Numbered from the stretch's first letter, positions 1-7,541 are shown. The stretch: DNA of 22,388 bases from CAISIP01 sp039934375 (GCA_039934375.1 JBDTMH010000049.1:1-22388), one strand, 5' to 3'. A program made the numbers and translations. The notes: generated by a model from the letters alone, not told the origin.

Positions 1-923
1 ACCCGTACACGCAGATGCTGATCGGCTCGGTCACCAAGCTCGGCCGCACCGCCGATATCCGGCTGCAACGCCCGCCCATTGCCAGCAGCGTCGAGCCGAT
101 CCTGCAGGTGCGCGACCTGCAACTGCATTTCGGCCATGGCAAGACCCTGGTCAAGGCCGTCGATGGCGTGTCGCTGAGTCTGCTGCCCGGCGAGTCGCTG
201 GGCGTCGTCGGTGAATCGGGATCGGGCAAGACCACCATGGGGCGCTGCCTGTTGCGCGTCTATGAACCGCAAGGCGGCGCCATCGACTACCGTAGGCCCG
301 ATGGCTCCACGATCGACATCGCCACGACCGACAAGGCCACTCTGAAGGACTGTCGGCGCGAGATCCGGATGATCTTCCAGGATCCGGTGGGATCATTGAA
401 CCCGCGCATGACGGTGGCCCAGATCGTCGGCGAGCCGCTGCTGGTCAACGGCCTGGCCAAGGGCAAGGACCTCGATGATCGGGTCGCCGAACTGCTGCGC
501 AATGTCGGCCTGGATCCGGGCTGGCGCGAGCGCTACCCACACGCGTTTTCCGGCGGCCAGCGCCAGCGCATCGGCATCGCACGTGCGCTGGCGCTGAACC
601 CGCGCATCATCGTGGCCGACGAAGCGACTTCCGCGCTGGACGTGTCGCTGCGCTCGCAGATGCTCGACCTGCTGCTGAACCTGCAGGACAAGCTGGGCTT
701 GTCGTTTGTATTCATCAGCCATGACATCGCCGTGATCCGCTATTTCTGCGACCGCGTCGCGGTGATGTACCGCGGCAAGATCGTCGAGACCGGACCGACC
801 GACCAGGTCTGCGACGCGCCCAGCCACCCATATACCCAGGCACTGCTGTCGGCAATCCCCCGGCCGGACCCGCGCGCACGCAGCATGCACAAACGCTTTC
901 GTTACGACCCCGCGAATCACTGA
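1..923 (+). CDS. ABC transporter ATP-binding protein, double-ATPase PepT/oligopeptide type (5' partial)
   Basis: ATPase subunit that powers an ABC importer of the peptide/opine/oligosaccharide family at the inner membrane. The frame is open from the window edge, and its first residues (PYTQMLIGS) match the conserved C-terminal end of one oligopeptide-type ATPase; a complete second ATPase follows without a stop. So this is the tail of a protein with two fused ATPase domains, as in GsiA. Counting from the Met at 15, the second domain shows Walker A GESGSGKTT (66-74), Q-loop IFQDPVGSLNP, signature SGGQRQR (from 179), Walker B IIVADEATSALD (198-209), the ISHD switch (234-237) and again the HPYTQALLSAIP tail. 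Permease and binding-protein genes are presumably upstream, outside the window. Only one base separates its stop from the following dehydratase start, so the two are probably co-translated, which suggests that a sugar acid or a conjugate is the cargo (inference). Confidence 0.9.
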   Translation, partial: PYTQMLIGSVTKLGRTADIRLQRPPIASSVEPILQVRDLQLHFGHGKTLVKAVDGVSLSLLPGESLGVVGESGSGKTTMGRCLLRVYEPQGGAIDYRRPDGSTIDIATTDKATLKDCRREIRMIFQDPVGSLNPRMTVAQIVGEPLLVNGLAKGKDLDDRVAELLRNVGLDPGWRERYPHAFSGGQRQRIGIARALALNPRIIVADEATSALDVSLRSQMLDLLLNLQDKLGLSFVFISHDIAVIRYFCDRVAVMYRGKIVETGPTDQVCDAPSHPYTQALLSAIPRPDPRARSMHKRFRYDPANH

Positions 924-924
924 C

Positions 925-2148
925 ATGAAAATCACCGATATCCGAACCTTCCTGATGCACGTCGGTGCGCCGGCACCCAAAGCCTGGGCTTCGGACAACG
1001 CCTTCGGCACGCAGGCCTATTCCAGCGGCATCACTGGCACCCGCAACTGGCTATTCGTCAAGGTATATACCGACGAAGGCATCGTGGGTATTGGCGAATG
1101 TTCGGGCTGGCCGCGTGTGATCGAGACTGCGGTGCAGGACCTCAAAAACATCCTGATCGGCGAGGATCCGACACATATCGAGCGGCTATGGCAACGCATG
1201 ATGTCGGCCATCATGGTGCATGGCTTGACCGGCACCGTCGGCGCGGGGGCGATGACCGGCATCGACATGGCGCTGTGGGACATCAAGGGCAAGGCGCTGG
1301 GGGTTCCGGTGTGGAATCTGCTTGGCGGACAGGTGCGCGACAAGATCCGCATCTACGCGCATGCCAACACGCCCGAGGTTGCACTCGACCTGAAGGCGCG
1401 TGGTGTCACGGCGATCAAGTGCGGCGGCGTGTCGGACCCGGTACGCAAGGTCGCCGCACTGCGCGATGCGGTGGGCGACGACATGGACATCATGATCGAC
1501 CTGCACGGACCGCCATGGCTAACGCCCGGCGACGCAGCGTGCCTGGCCCGCGCGCTGGAGCCGTACAACCTGCTGTTCATCGAAGACCCGATCGCGCCCG
1601 ACAACCTGGACGGCTACAAGCGCATCCGCGACGCCGCCCATGTGCCACTGGCAGCGGGTGAACGCATGAGCACGATCTTCGGCGAACGGGAGCTGATCGA
1701 ACGCGAACTGGTCGACGTGATCCAGCCCGACACCGGGCGTGCTGGTGGCATCACGCAGATGAAGAAGATCGCCGCGATGGCCGAGGCGCACCACATCATG
1801 GTGGCGCCGCATTCCGGTTCGCTCGGGCCGGTGGCGGAATACGCAGCGCTGCATCTGCTGGCGGCGATACCCAATGGCTTGTTCCTGGAGCGCATCGAGG
1901 ACGACTGGGACGGCCGCGCACAGACCGTGATTCCGCACCCGGTGTCGGTCGACGGGTTCCTGCACGTGCCCGATGCGCCGGGGCTGGGTGTCGACATCGA
2001 CGAGGCGTTTGTCGCTCGCTTTCCGAGCCAGGCCAATATCTCGTCGCAGGTGTCCGCGGCGTCGGGCTCCTACGTGGCGGGAACCCATGACGAGAACGTA
2101 TACGTGCAGACGCGCTTGCAGCGGGCACGTTATTTCAAGGGGAAGTGA
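925..2148 (+). CDS. Enolase-superfamily acid-sugar dehydratase, galactonate dehydratase-like (mandelate racemase family)
   Basis: Predicted Mg-dependent cytoplasmic enzyme that removes water from an aldonic or related sugar acid to give a 2-keto-3-deoxy acid. The 407 residues show the N-terminal capping domain (to about 125) and a TIM barrel. Visible active-site set: D192-x-H194 (DLHG), E220 (EDP), E246 (GER) and H296 (APHSGS), the order and approximate spacing of E. coli DgoD (D183, H185, E209, E235, H285, from memory); there is no Lys-x-Lys base motif. The barrel ends near residue 372, and the last 35 or so residues (GTHDENVYVQ, ending KGK) extend beyond what DgoD needs. The ATG lies one base after the ABC ATPase stop, so expression is likely coupled. 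The exact substrate cannot be read from the sequence; galactonate is only one option among many for this subgroup. Confidence 0.88.
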   Translation: MKITDIRTFLMHVGAPAPKAWASDNAFGTQAYSSGITGTRNWLFVKVYTDEGIVGIGECSGWPRVIETAVQDLKNILIGEDPTHIERLWQRMMSAIMVHGLTGTVGAGAMTGIDMALWDIKGKALGVPVWNLLGGQVRDKIRIYAHANTPEVALDLKARGVTAIKCGGVSDPVRKVAALRDAVGDDMDIMIDLHGPPWLTPGDAACLARALEPYNLLFIEDPIAPDNLDGYKRIRDAAHVPLAAGERMSTIFGERELIERELVDVIQPDTGRAGGITQMKKIAAMAEAHHIMVAPHSGSLGPVAEYAALHLLAAIPNGLFLERIEDDWDGRAQTVIPHPVSVDGFLHVPDAPGLGVDIDEAFVARFPSQANISSQVSAASGSYVAGTHDENVYVQTRLQRARYFKGK

Positions 2149-2182
2149 CAGCTCCGGCACGCATCCGCACGCATCCCGCGCG

Positions 2183-2232
2183 CTGAAGGGCTGGGCGGAA
2201 TGTGTTGCTTGTTCACCGCACGCACCCTTCAG
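2183..2232 (+). promoter_or_regulatory. Nested hairpin overlapping the ribosome binding site of the second dehydratase
   Basis: CTGAAGGG (2183-2190) is perfectly complementary to CCCTTCAG (2225-2232). Inside it GCGG (2195-2198) pairs with CCGC (2216-2219). The 3' arm contains the first two bases of the AGGA (2231-2234) that serves as ribosome binding site for the ATG at 2241. It may tune translation of the second gene or stabilise an mRNA end; function is inferred only. Confidence 0.4.
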
Positions 2233-2240
2233 GACACACC

Positions 2241-3443
2241 ATGAGAATTGATCGACTGCGCGTCTTCATGTCGCGCGACAAGGACCGCCCGCGCGTCGTC
2301 GTGGCGATGGACACCGACGACGGCATCACCGGTTGGGGCGAGTGTTACAACCACGGCCCGGACCTGGCGCTGTTGCCGCTGCTCGACTACCTGCTGACCT
2401 TTCTCAAGGGCCAGGACCCGCGGCGCATCGGTCATTTGATCCACTACCTGATGCAGCAGACCCGTTTTCCGCCGGGTGCGCTTGGACTGGCGGCGATATC
2501 GGCGCTGGACCACTGCATGTGGGACATTTCGGCCAAGGCGCTGGGCGTACCGGTCTACATGCTGCTGGGTGGCAATGTGCGTGACCGGGTCAAGGTTTAC
2601 GCCGGCATCTACACGGCGCCGGACCCGGAGGCGGCGCGCGACCAGATGGATGCCTTGCAATCCGAATGGGGCCTCACCGCATTCAAGCTCAGTCCCTATC
2701 GCATCGACATGCACCGCAACCGCTGGGGCGAGGTGGTGCGCACGAGTGCCGAATATTTCCGCCAGCTGCGCGAGACCGTGCGCAGCGATTACGAGATCGC
2801 CTTCGACGCGCACGCCAAGATATTCGAGCCGGCGCAGGCGATGCAGCTGGGCAATGCGCTGGCGCCCTACGACCCGCTGTTTTTCGAGGAACCGATGCGG
2901 CCGGAGAATTTCGAGGCCTGGGGCGAACTCAAACGCGGCCTGCATTGCACCTTGGCCACCGGGGAGTCGCTGTACAGCCGCTTTGAGTTCCTGCGGCTGT
3001 TGCAGGTGCGCGGTGTCGACATCATCCAGCCCGACATCTGCGTCGTCGGTGGCATGCTGGAAATGTGCAAGATCGCCGCGCTGGCCGAGGCGCACTTCGT
3101 GACCATCGCGCCGCACAATCCGATGGGCCCGCTGGCCACTGCCGTCAACGTGCATTTCAGTGCCGCGCAGACCAACTTCCGAATTCTGGAGTACCGGCTA
3201 CCGCATGGGCCGGGTTACGTCTTCGGCGCCGGCAACGGCGAAGTTGCCGCCGCGGCCGGCAAGAACGAAGGCGCGCACTACGTCAAGGACCCCTACCTGC
3301 CCAAGGACGGCTATCTGGAGTTGCGCCCGGACCGCCCCGGCTGGGGCGTGGAGATGGACGAAGAACTGCTTGGCACCGAGGAGTACGTTCACTGGGAGCG
3401 CAAGGTGCCGGTCAAGCCGGACGGGTCGACCGGCTACGTTTGA
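2241..3443 (+). CDS. Enolase-superfamily acid-sugar dehydratase, galactonate dehydratase-like (second copy type)
   Basis: Predicted Mg-dependent sugar-acid dehydratase of the mandelate racemase family, 400 residues. The start at 2241 is preferred to codons upstream because AGGA ends six bases before it and the protein begins with the typical MRIDRLRVF strand. Active-site residues by eye: D189-x-H191 (DAHAKIFEP), E216 (first Glu of EEP), E242 (GES) and H292 (APHNPMGPLA), again the DgoD order; the APHNPMGP stretch is very close to the APHCPLGP of galactonate dehydratases. It is clearly diverged from the gene before it (different capping loops, extra insert around residues 150-175), so this is not a recent tandem duplication. 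The two are 92 bases apart on the same strand behind the ABC ATPase, probably one operon. Two non-identical dehydratases suggest two epimeric substrates or successive substrates (inference). Confidence 0.88.
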   Translation: MRIDRLRVFMSRDKDRPRVVVAMDTDDGITGWGECYNHGPDLALLPLLDYLLTFLKGQDPRRIGHLIHYLMQQTRFPPGALGLAAISALDHCMWDISAKALGVPVYMLLGGNVRDRVKVYAGIYTAPDPEAARDQMDALQSEWGLTAFKLSPYRIDMHRNRWGEVVRTSAEYFRQLRETVRSDYEIAFDAHAKIFEPAQAMQLGNALAPYDPLFFEEPMRPENFEAWGELKRGLHCTLATGESLYSRFEFLRLLQVRGVDIIQPDICVVGGMLEMCKIAALAEAHFVTIAPHNPMGPLATAVNVHFSAAQTNFRILEYRLPHGPGYVFGAGNGEVAAAAGKNEGAHYVKDPYLPKDGYLELRPDRPGWGVEMDEELLGTEEYVHWERKVPVKPDGSTGYV

Positions 3444-3476
3444 GGCGTCAGAGTCAACGGATCGAACCCACGCAAG

Positions 3477-3494
3477 GCGCCGCGCTGGCGGCGC
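3477..3494. terminator. Possible bidirectional terminator between convergent genes
   Basis: GCGCCGC (3477-3483) and GCGGCGC (3488-3494) form a perfect seven-pair, all-GC stem with a four-base loop. It lies in the 64-base gap between two convergent stops, where a shared terminator is expected. No real T-run follows on either side, so the call rests on position and stem strength. Confidence 0.4.
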
Positions 3495-3507
3495 TTCCTG
3501 CGCGACC

Positions 3508-4785
3508 TCAATAGCGCGGACGCCGGTCATCAAAGTTCGGTTGGTGCTTGCGCATCTCCTTGGCGTCGTCGCGCACGCGGATGCCGCAATCCAGGTAGTT
3601 GAGGTGCAGCCGCGCCAGCTCTGCTCGGTCCAGCGTCACGCCCAGGCCGTTGCCGGGCGGCGGCGCCAGCCGGCCGCCGCGAATCTGCAACTTGCCGCCG
3701 GTGATCACCTCGTCGACCTGCCACGGATAGTGCGTGTCGCAGGCATACCGCAAGTTGGAAATCGTCACGCCGACATGGGTCATGGCGGCCAGGCTGATGC
3801 CCAGGTGCGAGTTGGAATGCATCGAGATGCCGATGCCGAAGGTACGGCCAATGGCCGCCAGATGCTGGGTTGCGCGCAGCCCGCCCCAGTAGTGGTGGTC
3901 CGACAGGATGACCTGCACCGCGCCCAGGCGCACAGTCTCCGGAATATGGCCGAACGCGATGGTCACCATGTTGGTGGCCAACGGCATGCCTGCAGCGAAC
4001 TTCGCCACTTCGCCCATCTCCTGCAAGGTCGACACCGGATCTTCCAGGTACTCCAGCAAGCCGTCCGCCGCCAGCGCCGGCAGTACACGGCGCGTCGTCT
4101 CCACGGTCCAGCCACCATTGGGGTCGATACGCAGCGGCATGCCGGGAAAAGCGGCACGCAATGCCAGCAAGGCGTCGATCTCGACCTCGGGTGCAAACAC
4201 GCCACCCTTGAGCTTGATCGATCCGAATCCGTACTGCGCGACCATACGCTGCGCCTCGCCGACCATCTGCGCTGGCGTCAGCACCTCGCCCCAGTCGTCG
4301 GTGTCGTCGCGTTTCATACCGTGATGACTGGCGAACTTGTAGAACAGGTAGGCGCTGAACGGCAGGGCAGGGCGTACGGCGCCGCCGAGCAACTGGTATA
4401 GCGGGCGCTTCAGCAGCTGCGCCTGCAGGTCCAGCAACGCGACTTCGAACGCTGCTACTGTCGTTGCGCGGGCCTTGTCCCCCTTCGGTGGAAAAGGCGC
4501 CGCCGGATCCGGATTGCCGCCGACCGACGCATACACGATGCGGATCAACGCGTTGGTGTCGAACACGTCAAGACCTACCAATTGCGGTGCCACGCTCTGC
4601 AGGTTGGCGAGGGTCTGCAGGTCGCCATAACTCTCGCCCAGGCCGATGTGGCCATCGGCGGTCTCGATCTCGATGATGCTGCGCAACGCCCAGGGTTCGT
4701 GCACGCCGGCGACGTTGAGCAGCGGAGGGTCGCGAAACGCGATGGGTGTGACGCGCACGTCGACGATTTGCGTGACGGCGCTCAT
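3508..4785 (-). CDS. Glucarate dehydratase-family enzyme (enolase superfamily)
   Basis: Predicted to dehydrate an aldaric acid (D-glucarate or L-idarate in characterised members) to a 5-keto-4-deoxy acid in the cytoplasm. The 425 residues carry the complete glucarate dehydratase active-site set: K191-L-K193 (KLKGG), D221-N223 (DPNGGW), E248 (EDP), N272 (TNM), D296 (LSDHHYWGG) and H323 (MHSNSH). Spacing follows E. coli GudD (K205/K207, D235, E266, N289, D313, H339, from memory), which has about 446 residues. It belongs to a different enolase subgroup from the two plus-strand neighbours. Its ATG overlaps the stop of the mutarotase gene as ATGA (4782-4785), so the two are translationally coupled on the minus strand. 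Glucarate is the best guess; glucarate-dehydratase-related proteins with weak or other activity exist, so the substrate stays open. Confidence 0.85.
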   Translation of the reverse strand: MSAVTQIVDVRVTPIAFRDPPLLNVAGVHEPWALRSIIEIETADGHIGLGESYGDLQTLANLQSVAPQLVGLDVFDTNALIRIVYASVGGNPDPAAPFPPKGDKARATTVAAFEVALLDLQAQLLKRPLYQLLGGAVRPALPFSAYLFYKFASHHGMKRDDTDDWGEVLTPAQMVGEAQRMVAQYGFGSIKLKGGVFAPEVEIDALLALRAAFPGMPLRIDPNGGWTVETTRRVLPALAADGLLEYLEDPVSTLQEMGEVAKFAAGMPLATNMVTIAFGHIPETVRLGAVQVILSDHHYWGGLRATQHLAAIGRTFGIGISMHSNSHLGISLAAMTHVGVTISNLRYACDTHYPWQVDEVITGGKLQIRGGRLAPPPGNGLGVTLDRAELARLHLNYLDCGIRVRDDAKEMRKHQPNFDDRRPRY

Positions 4786-5810
4786 ACGGCCGCCTTTCGC
4801 AACGAAAAAGTCATCTGGCCGCTCAGCGACTCACCTGGCGCCAGCCAATGCGTGCCAGTTTCAGGCACGCCGCGCGCGGCCAGATTGAAGCCGTCGGCGA
4901 CATGGCTGACCGGCTCCAAGCACAGGTAGGTCAGTGCGTCGGGCCGATGCACGACGAGGTGGGCAAACACAGGATCGGCGTCGATCTGCAGCAGTTCGCC
5001 TGCTGGCAGTTCGACCGAAGCTTTGCCGTCCCAGCCACCCACGTAGTCGGTCAGGCCGCCGGCACGCAGCGCCCGTGCGGGAACTTGGACCTCGTCCTTG
5101 GTGGGTGGGCGTGAAACCGCGGCAAGGAAGTCCGACGTCGGTGGCCAGATGGAGCCGGGGCGGTAACCGACGGCGGCATCGCGCTGGTGGCGGAAATACG
5201 GATGCAGGCCCAGACCGGCCGGCATCAGGCGCGTGTCGGCATTGCAGATGGACAAAGTCACCGACAACGCGGACGGCGACAGCTGCAATTCCATGCGACC
5301 CGTGTAATGCCAGGGCCAGGCGGGGCTGGCTGCGGCGTCAAGCACCAGCACCGCATGGTCTGCATCGTTCGATTCGACCTGCCAGGGCAAGGCATGGGCA
5401 TTGCCATGCAGTGTGTGGGGCGCTGCATCGGGATGCGGAACCAACATCACATCGGCACCGTCGACGCGCATGCATGCCTGCGCGATCCGGTTCGAGTACG
5501 GCATCAGCGGATAGATACCGCCCTTGCCCCAGCGCAACGGGTCGAATAAATCTTCCGCGTAGGGGTGCAGCACGTCAACAGCGTCCGATTGCCCTGCGGG
5601 AAGCAGCCGCAAGGCGGAGATCCGCCCCCCTGCGGACGGCAGCAGGCGCGCAATGGCACTGCCGGCCTGCAGAACCACGATGCGGCTCACTGGGGTACCC
5701 TGCGCGCTTCGCGCTGCGGGATTCGCCTTGGGACCGGCCCGGCGGCTCACTGGGGTACCCTGCGCGCTTCGCGCTGCGGGATTCGCCTTGGGAGCGGCCC
5801 GGCGGCTCAT
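4782..5810 (-). CDS. Aldose 1-epimerase (mutarotase) family protein with repeat-extended N-terminus
   Basis: Galactose mutarotase fold (PF01263 family), expected to interconvert alpha and beta anomers of an aldose or uronic acid before oxidation or dehydration. With the ATG at 5810 the protein has 342 residues; N107-R108 (SNRIAQA), H135 (TLHGN), H203 (GLHPYFRH) and E299 (LEPVSH) match the family's substrate and catalytic positions. Residues 2-41 are two copies of a 20-residue repeat encoded by a 60-base tandem repeat; the normal fold begins at about residue 42. The ATG at 5810 is favoured by GGAG four bases upstream. Alternatives are an ATG at 5858, a TTG at 5864, or a GTG at 5690 that would exclude the repeats and give 302 residues, the usual family length. 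Coupled by ATGA to the glucarate dehydratase-type gene. Confidence 0.85.
   Translation of the reverse strand: MSRRAAPKANPAARSAQGTPVSRRAGPKANPAARSAQGTPVSRIVVLQAGSAIARLLPSAGGRISALRLLPAGQSDAVDVLHPYAEDLFDPLRWGKGGIYPLMPYSNRIAQACMRVDGADVMLVPHPDAAPHTLHGNAHALPWQVESNDADHAVLVLDAAASPAWPWHYTGRMELQLSPSALSVTLSICNADTRLMPAGLGLHPYFRHQRDAAVGYRPGSIWPPTSDFLAAVSRPPTKDEVQVPARALRAGGLTDYVGGWDGKASVELPAGELLQIDADPVFAHLVVHRPDALTYLCLEPVSHVADGFNLAARGVPETGTHWLAPGESLSGQMTFSLRKAAV
5682..5809. repeat. 60-base tandem direct repeat (two full copies plus 8 bases) at the mutarotase start
   Basis: Copy 1 is 5682-5741, copy 2 is 5742-5801, and the first 8 bases of a third copy are at 5802-5809. The two copies differ at one base only (C at 5734, G at 5794), giving Ala versus Gly in the protein. 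Each unit contains the small inverted repeat GCGCG-CTT-CGCGC and a GGGTACCC palindrome. Read on the minus strand it is open, encoding SRRAAPKANPAARSAQGTPV-type units in frame with the mutarotase. Near identity points to recent amplification. I suspect a dispersed short repeat family, which cannot be shown from this window. Confidence 0.95.
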
Positions 5811-5901
5811 AGCGCTCCGAACGTGATGCAGGCGCGTGACAATGCTGTAGCCGCGCATCGGCAACCGCTATGACCTGGGTTCATGGATGGTCTCCGAATT
5901 A

Positions 5902-5930
5902 GCGAAAGTGACATTTTGCGCGAAAGCGCA
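5902..5930. promoter_or_regulatory. Direct repeat and GNRA-loop hairpin in the divergent intergenic region
   Basis: The 269-base gap between the mutarotase and acyl-CoA dehydrogenase genes must hold both promoters. It contains a direct repeat GCGAAAG at 5902-5908 and 5920-5926, and a perfect hairpin TGCGC-GAAA-GCGCA at 5917-5930. These could be a regulator site or a leader structure; no convincing -35/-10 pair was found by eye. Confidence 0.25.
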
Positions 5931-6012
5931 TGCGTCGGCCTTGTCCAGGAGATCCGATCGCGCGGGGAACGTCCGTCCGTCGCGCTGGCGACTGCGCGCA
6001 GTTGTCACCGGC

Positions 6013-6029
6013 AGTCTAATCAGCAGACT
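6013..6029. promoter_or_regulatory. Short inverted repeat upstream of the acyl-CoA dehydrogenase gene
   Basis: AGTCT (6013-6017) and AGACT (6025-6029) are inverted around a seven-base centre, 51 bases before the ATG at 6080. The arm spacing would suit a dimeric repressor, but a five-base arm is weak evidence. Confidence 0.2.
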
Positions 6030-6079
6030 CTGTGCCCAAAGGGTGCGGCAGTTCCCCTGATGCCAACTACGAGACGACC

Positions 6080-7324
6080 ATGTTCACTGAATATTCCCCC
6101 AAGACGCGCGACCTGATGGAGCGTCTGAACGCCTTCTTCGATGAACACATCTATCCGAACGAAGCACGCCAACACCACGAGCTGAGTGAGAAACGCCGCG
6201 CCGGCGATCCCTGGCAACCGCTGGCGTTGATCGCGGAACTGAAAGCCGTGGCGCGCAAGGCCGGCCTTTGGAACATGTTTCTGCCCCATCCTTACAAGGG
6301 CCAGGGCGGCATTTCCAACCTTGACTACGCGCCGCTGTGTGAGGTGATGGGGCGGGTAAGCTGGTCAGGCGAGGTGTTCAATTGCTCGGCACCCGATACC
6401 GGCAACATGGAGACGCTGGAGCGCTACGCGACCGATGCGCAAAAGCAACTCTGGCTGGAACCGCTGCTCGACGGCAAGATCCGCTCCGCGTTCCTGATGA
6501 CCGAGCCTGCCGTCGCATCTTCCGACGCGACCAATATCCAGTGCAGCATCACTCGCGATGGCGATTTTTACGTCGTCAACGGGCGCAAGTGGTTCTCGTC
6601 GGGCGCCGGCAATCCGAAATGCGCGATCTTCATCGTCATGGGCAAGACCGACCCCGATGCACCGCGGCATCAGCAGCAATCGATGATCCTGGTGCCGCGC
6701 GACGCGCCTGGCGTCACGGTGCTGCGTCCGCTGACCGTTTTTGGTTACGACGATGCACCGCATGGACACATGGAGGTGGTGCTCGAAAACGTGCGCGTGC
6801 CGGTGGCCAACATCCTGCTTGGCGAAGGCCGCGGCTTCGAGATTGCGCAAGGCCGGCTTGGCCCTGGGCGTATCCACCACTGCATGCGTTCCATCGGAGC
6901 CGCCGAGCGTGCGCTGGAGATGATGGTCGACCGCCTGCAGACACGCGTCGCTTTCGGCAAGCCGCTGGCCGAGCAGTCGGTCTGGCATGAGCGTATTGCC
7001 GAATCGCGCTGCATGATCGACCAGGCGCGGCTGCTCACGCTCAATGCGGCGCACCGCATGGACACGGCCGGCAACAAGGCGGCGCGTGCCGAGATTGCGA
7101 TGATCAAGGTGGTCGCACCCAACATGTCGTGCCAGGTGGTCGACTGGGCGATCCAGGCCCATGGCGCCGCCGGCGTCAGCCAGGACTTCTGGCTCGCCGA
7201 GGCTTATGCCCACCAGCGCACCGTGCGCCTCGTTGACGGTCCGGACGAAGTACACCGCAACGCGATCGCCAAGATCGAACTGGCCAAGCGGGTATTGGTC
7301 AGGAAGGGGCTGGCCGGCGCCTGA
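6080..7324 (+). CDS. Acyl-CoA dehydrogenase, ACAD10/11-like (FadE-type) long form
   Basis: FAD enzyme that introduces the alpha-beta double bond into an acyl-CoA and passes electrons to ETF. The 414 residues cover the helical N-domain (1-135), the beta domain with the FAD motifs LMTEPAVASSDATN (139-152) and GRKWFSSGAG (168-177), and the C-terminal helical domain with RLGPGRIHHCMR (259-270), TRVAFGKPL (288-296), HGAAGVSQD (361-369) and RLVDGPDEVHR (383-393). The last motif places Asp386 where medium-chain enzymes have the catalytic Glu; this is usual in the ACAD10/11-type subgroup. The start at 6080 is chosen because MFTEYSPKTRDL begins the family's first helix; ribosome binding is weak (GAGAC). 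It stands alone between a divergent and a following transcription unit, so the acyl-CoA substrate cannot be inferred from neighbours. Confidence 0.9.
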   Translation: MFTEYSPKTRDLMERLNAFFDEHIYPNEARQHHELSEKRRAGDPWQPLALIAELKAVARKAGLWNMFLPHPYKGQGGISNLDYAPLCEVMGRVSWSGEVFNCSAPDTGNMETLERYATDAQKQLWLEPLLDGKIRSAFLMTEPAVASSDATNIQCSITRDGDFYVVNGRKWFSSGAGNPKCAIFIVMGKTDPDAPRHQQQSMILVPRDAPGVTVLRPLTVFGYDDAPHGHMEVVLENVRVPVANILLGEGRGFEIAQGRLGPGRIHHCMRSIGAAERALEMMVDRLQTRVAFGKPLAEQSVWHERIAESRCMIDQARLLTLNAAHRMDTAGNKAARAEIAMIKVVAPNMSCQVVDWAIQAHGAAGVSQDFWLAEAYAHQRTVRLVDGPDEVHRNAIAKIELAKRVLVRKGLAGA

Positions 7325-7368
7325 ACCCTGCTTGCCCCGGGAATGCAGCTAGAGACACCCCTGCGCAA

Positions 7369-7434
7369 TCACTTGCGGGTCCAGTCACGGAAGATGCCGA
7401 TGCCGGCGGCGCGCAGCGCGCTGCAATGGGATGC
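7369..7434 (-). pseudogene. Possible C-terminal remnant of a lost gene
   Basis: In the 217-base gap before mobA, the minus strand reads DASHCSALRAAGIGIFRDWTRK followed by TGA (7369-7371), which looks like a real protein end with normal codon use. Further upstream the same frame continues with less protein-like residues to an in-frame TAG near 7525, and no start or domain is visible. I do not recognise the family. It may be chance reading in GC-rich DNA. Confidence 0.2.
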
Positions 7435-7541
7435 GTCTTTTAGCTCGCGTGTGCCGGTTGCCGAGCGACCCCAGCCTTTGCCGGTGGTACGCTTTGCGTG
7501 AGCGGACACGGAGGTCCGCTACATCGCGAAGGTGTGCACAC

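Noticed and set aside
2202..2240. Earlier start for the second DgoD-like gene, 13 residues upstream
   Set aside because: It lies inside the intergenic hairpin, has no ribosome binding site, and the added residues are not typical of the family; ATG 2241 has AGGA at good spacing.
3160..4401. Long plus-strand open frame of 413 codons across the convergent gap
   Set aside because: It runs antisense through the glucarate dehydratase-type gene and out of frame through the DgoD-like gene; Arg/Ala-rich content shows a GC-driven shadow frame.
6080..7324. Missing catalytic Glu in the acyl-CoA dehydrogenase
   Set aside because: Asp386 in VDGPDEVH is, as I recall, normal for the ACAD10/11-like subgroup, so it is not evidence of an inactive enzyme.
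7413..7424. Perfect 12-base palindrome GCAGCGCGCTGC before mobA
   Set aside because: Made only of GC-rich repeats of short words and located within a possible coding remnant; likely by chance in this composition, with no promoter beside it.
7431..7541. Extended N-terminus of mobA
   Set aside because: The 37 extra residues are Arg/Cys-rich and unlike MobA; MQFHLNGFR at 7542 matches the known start and has a ribosome binding site.
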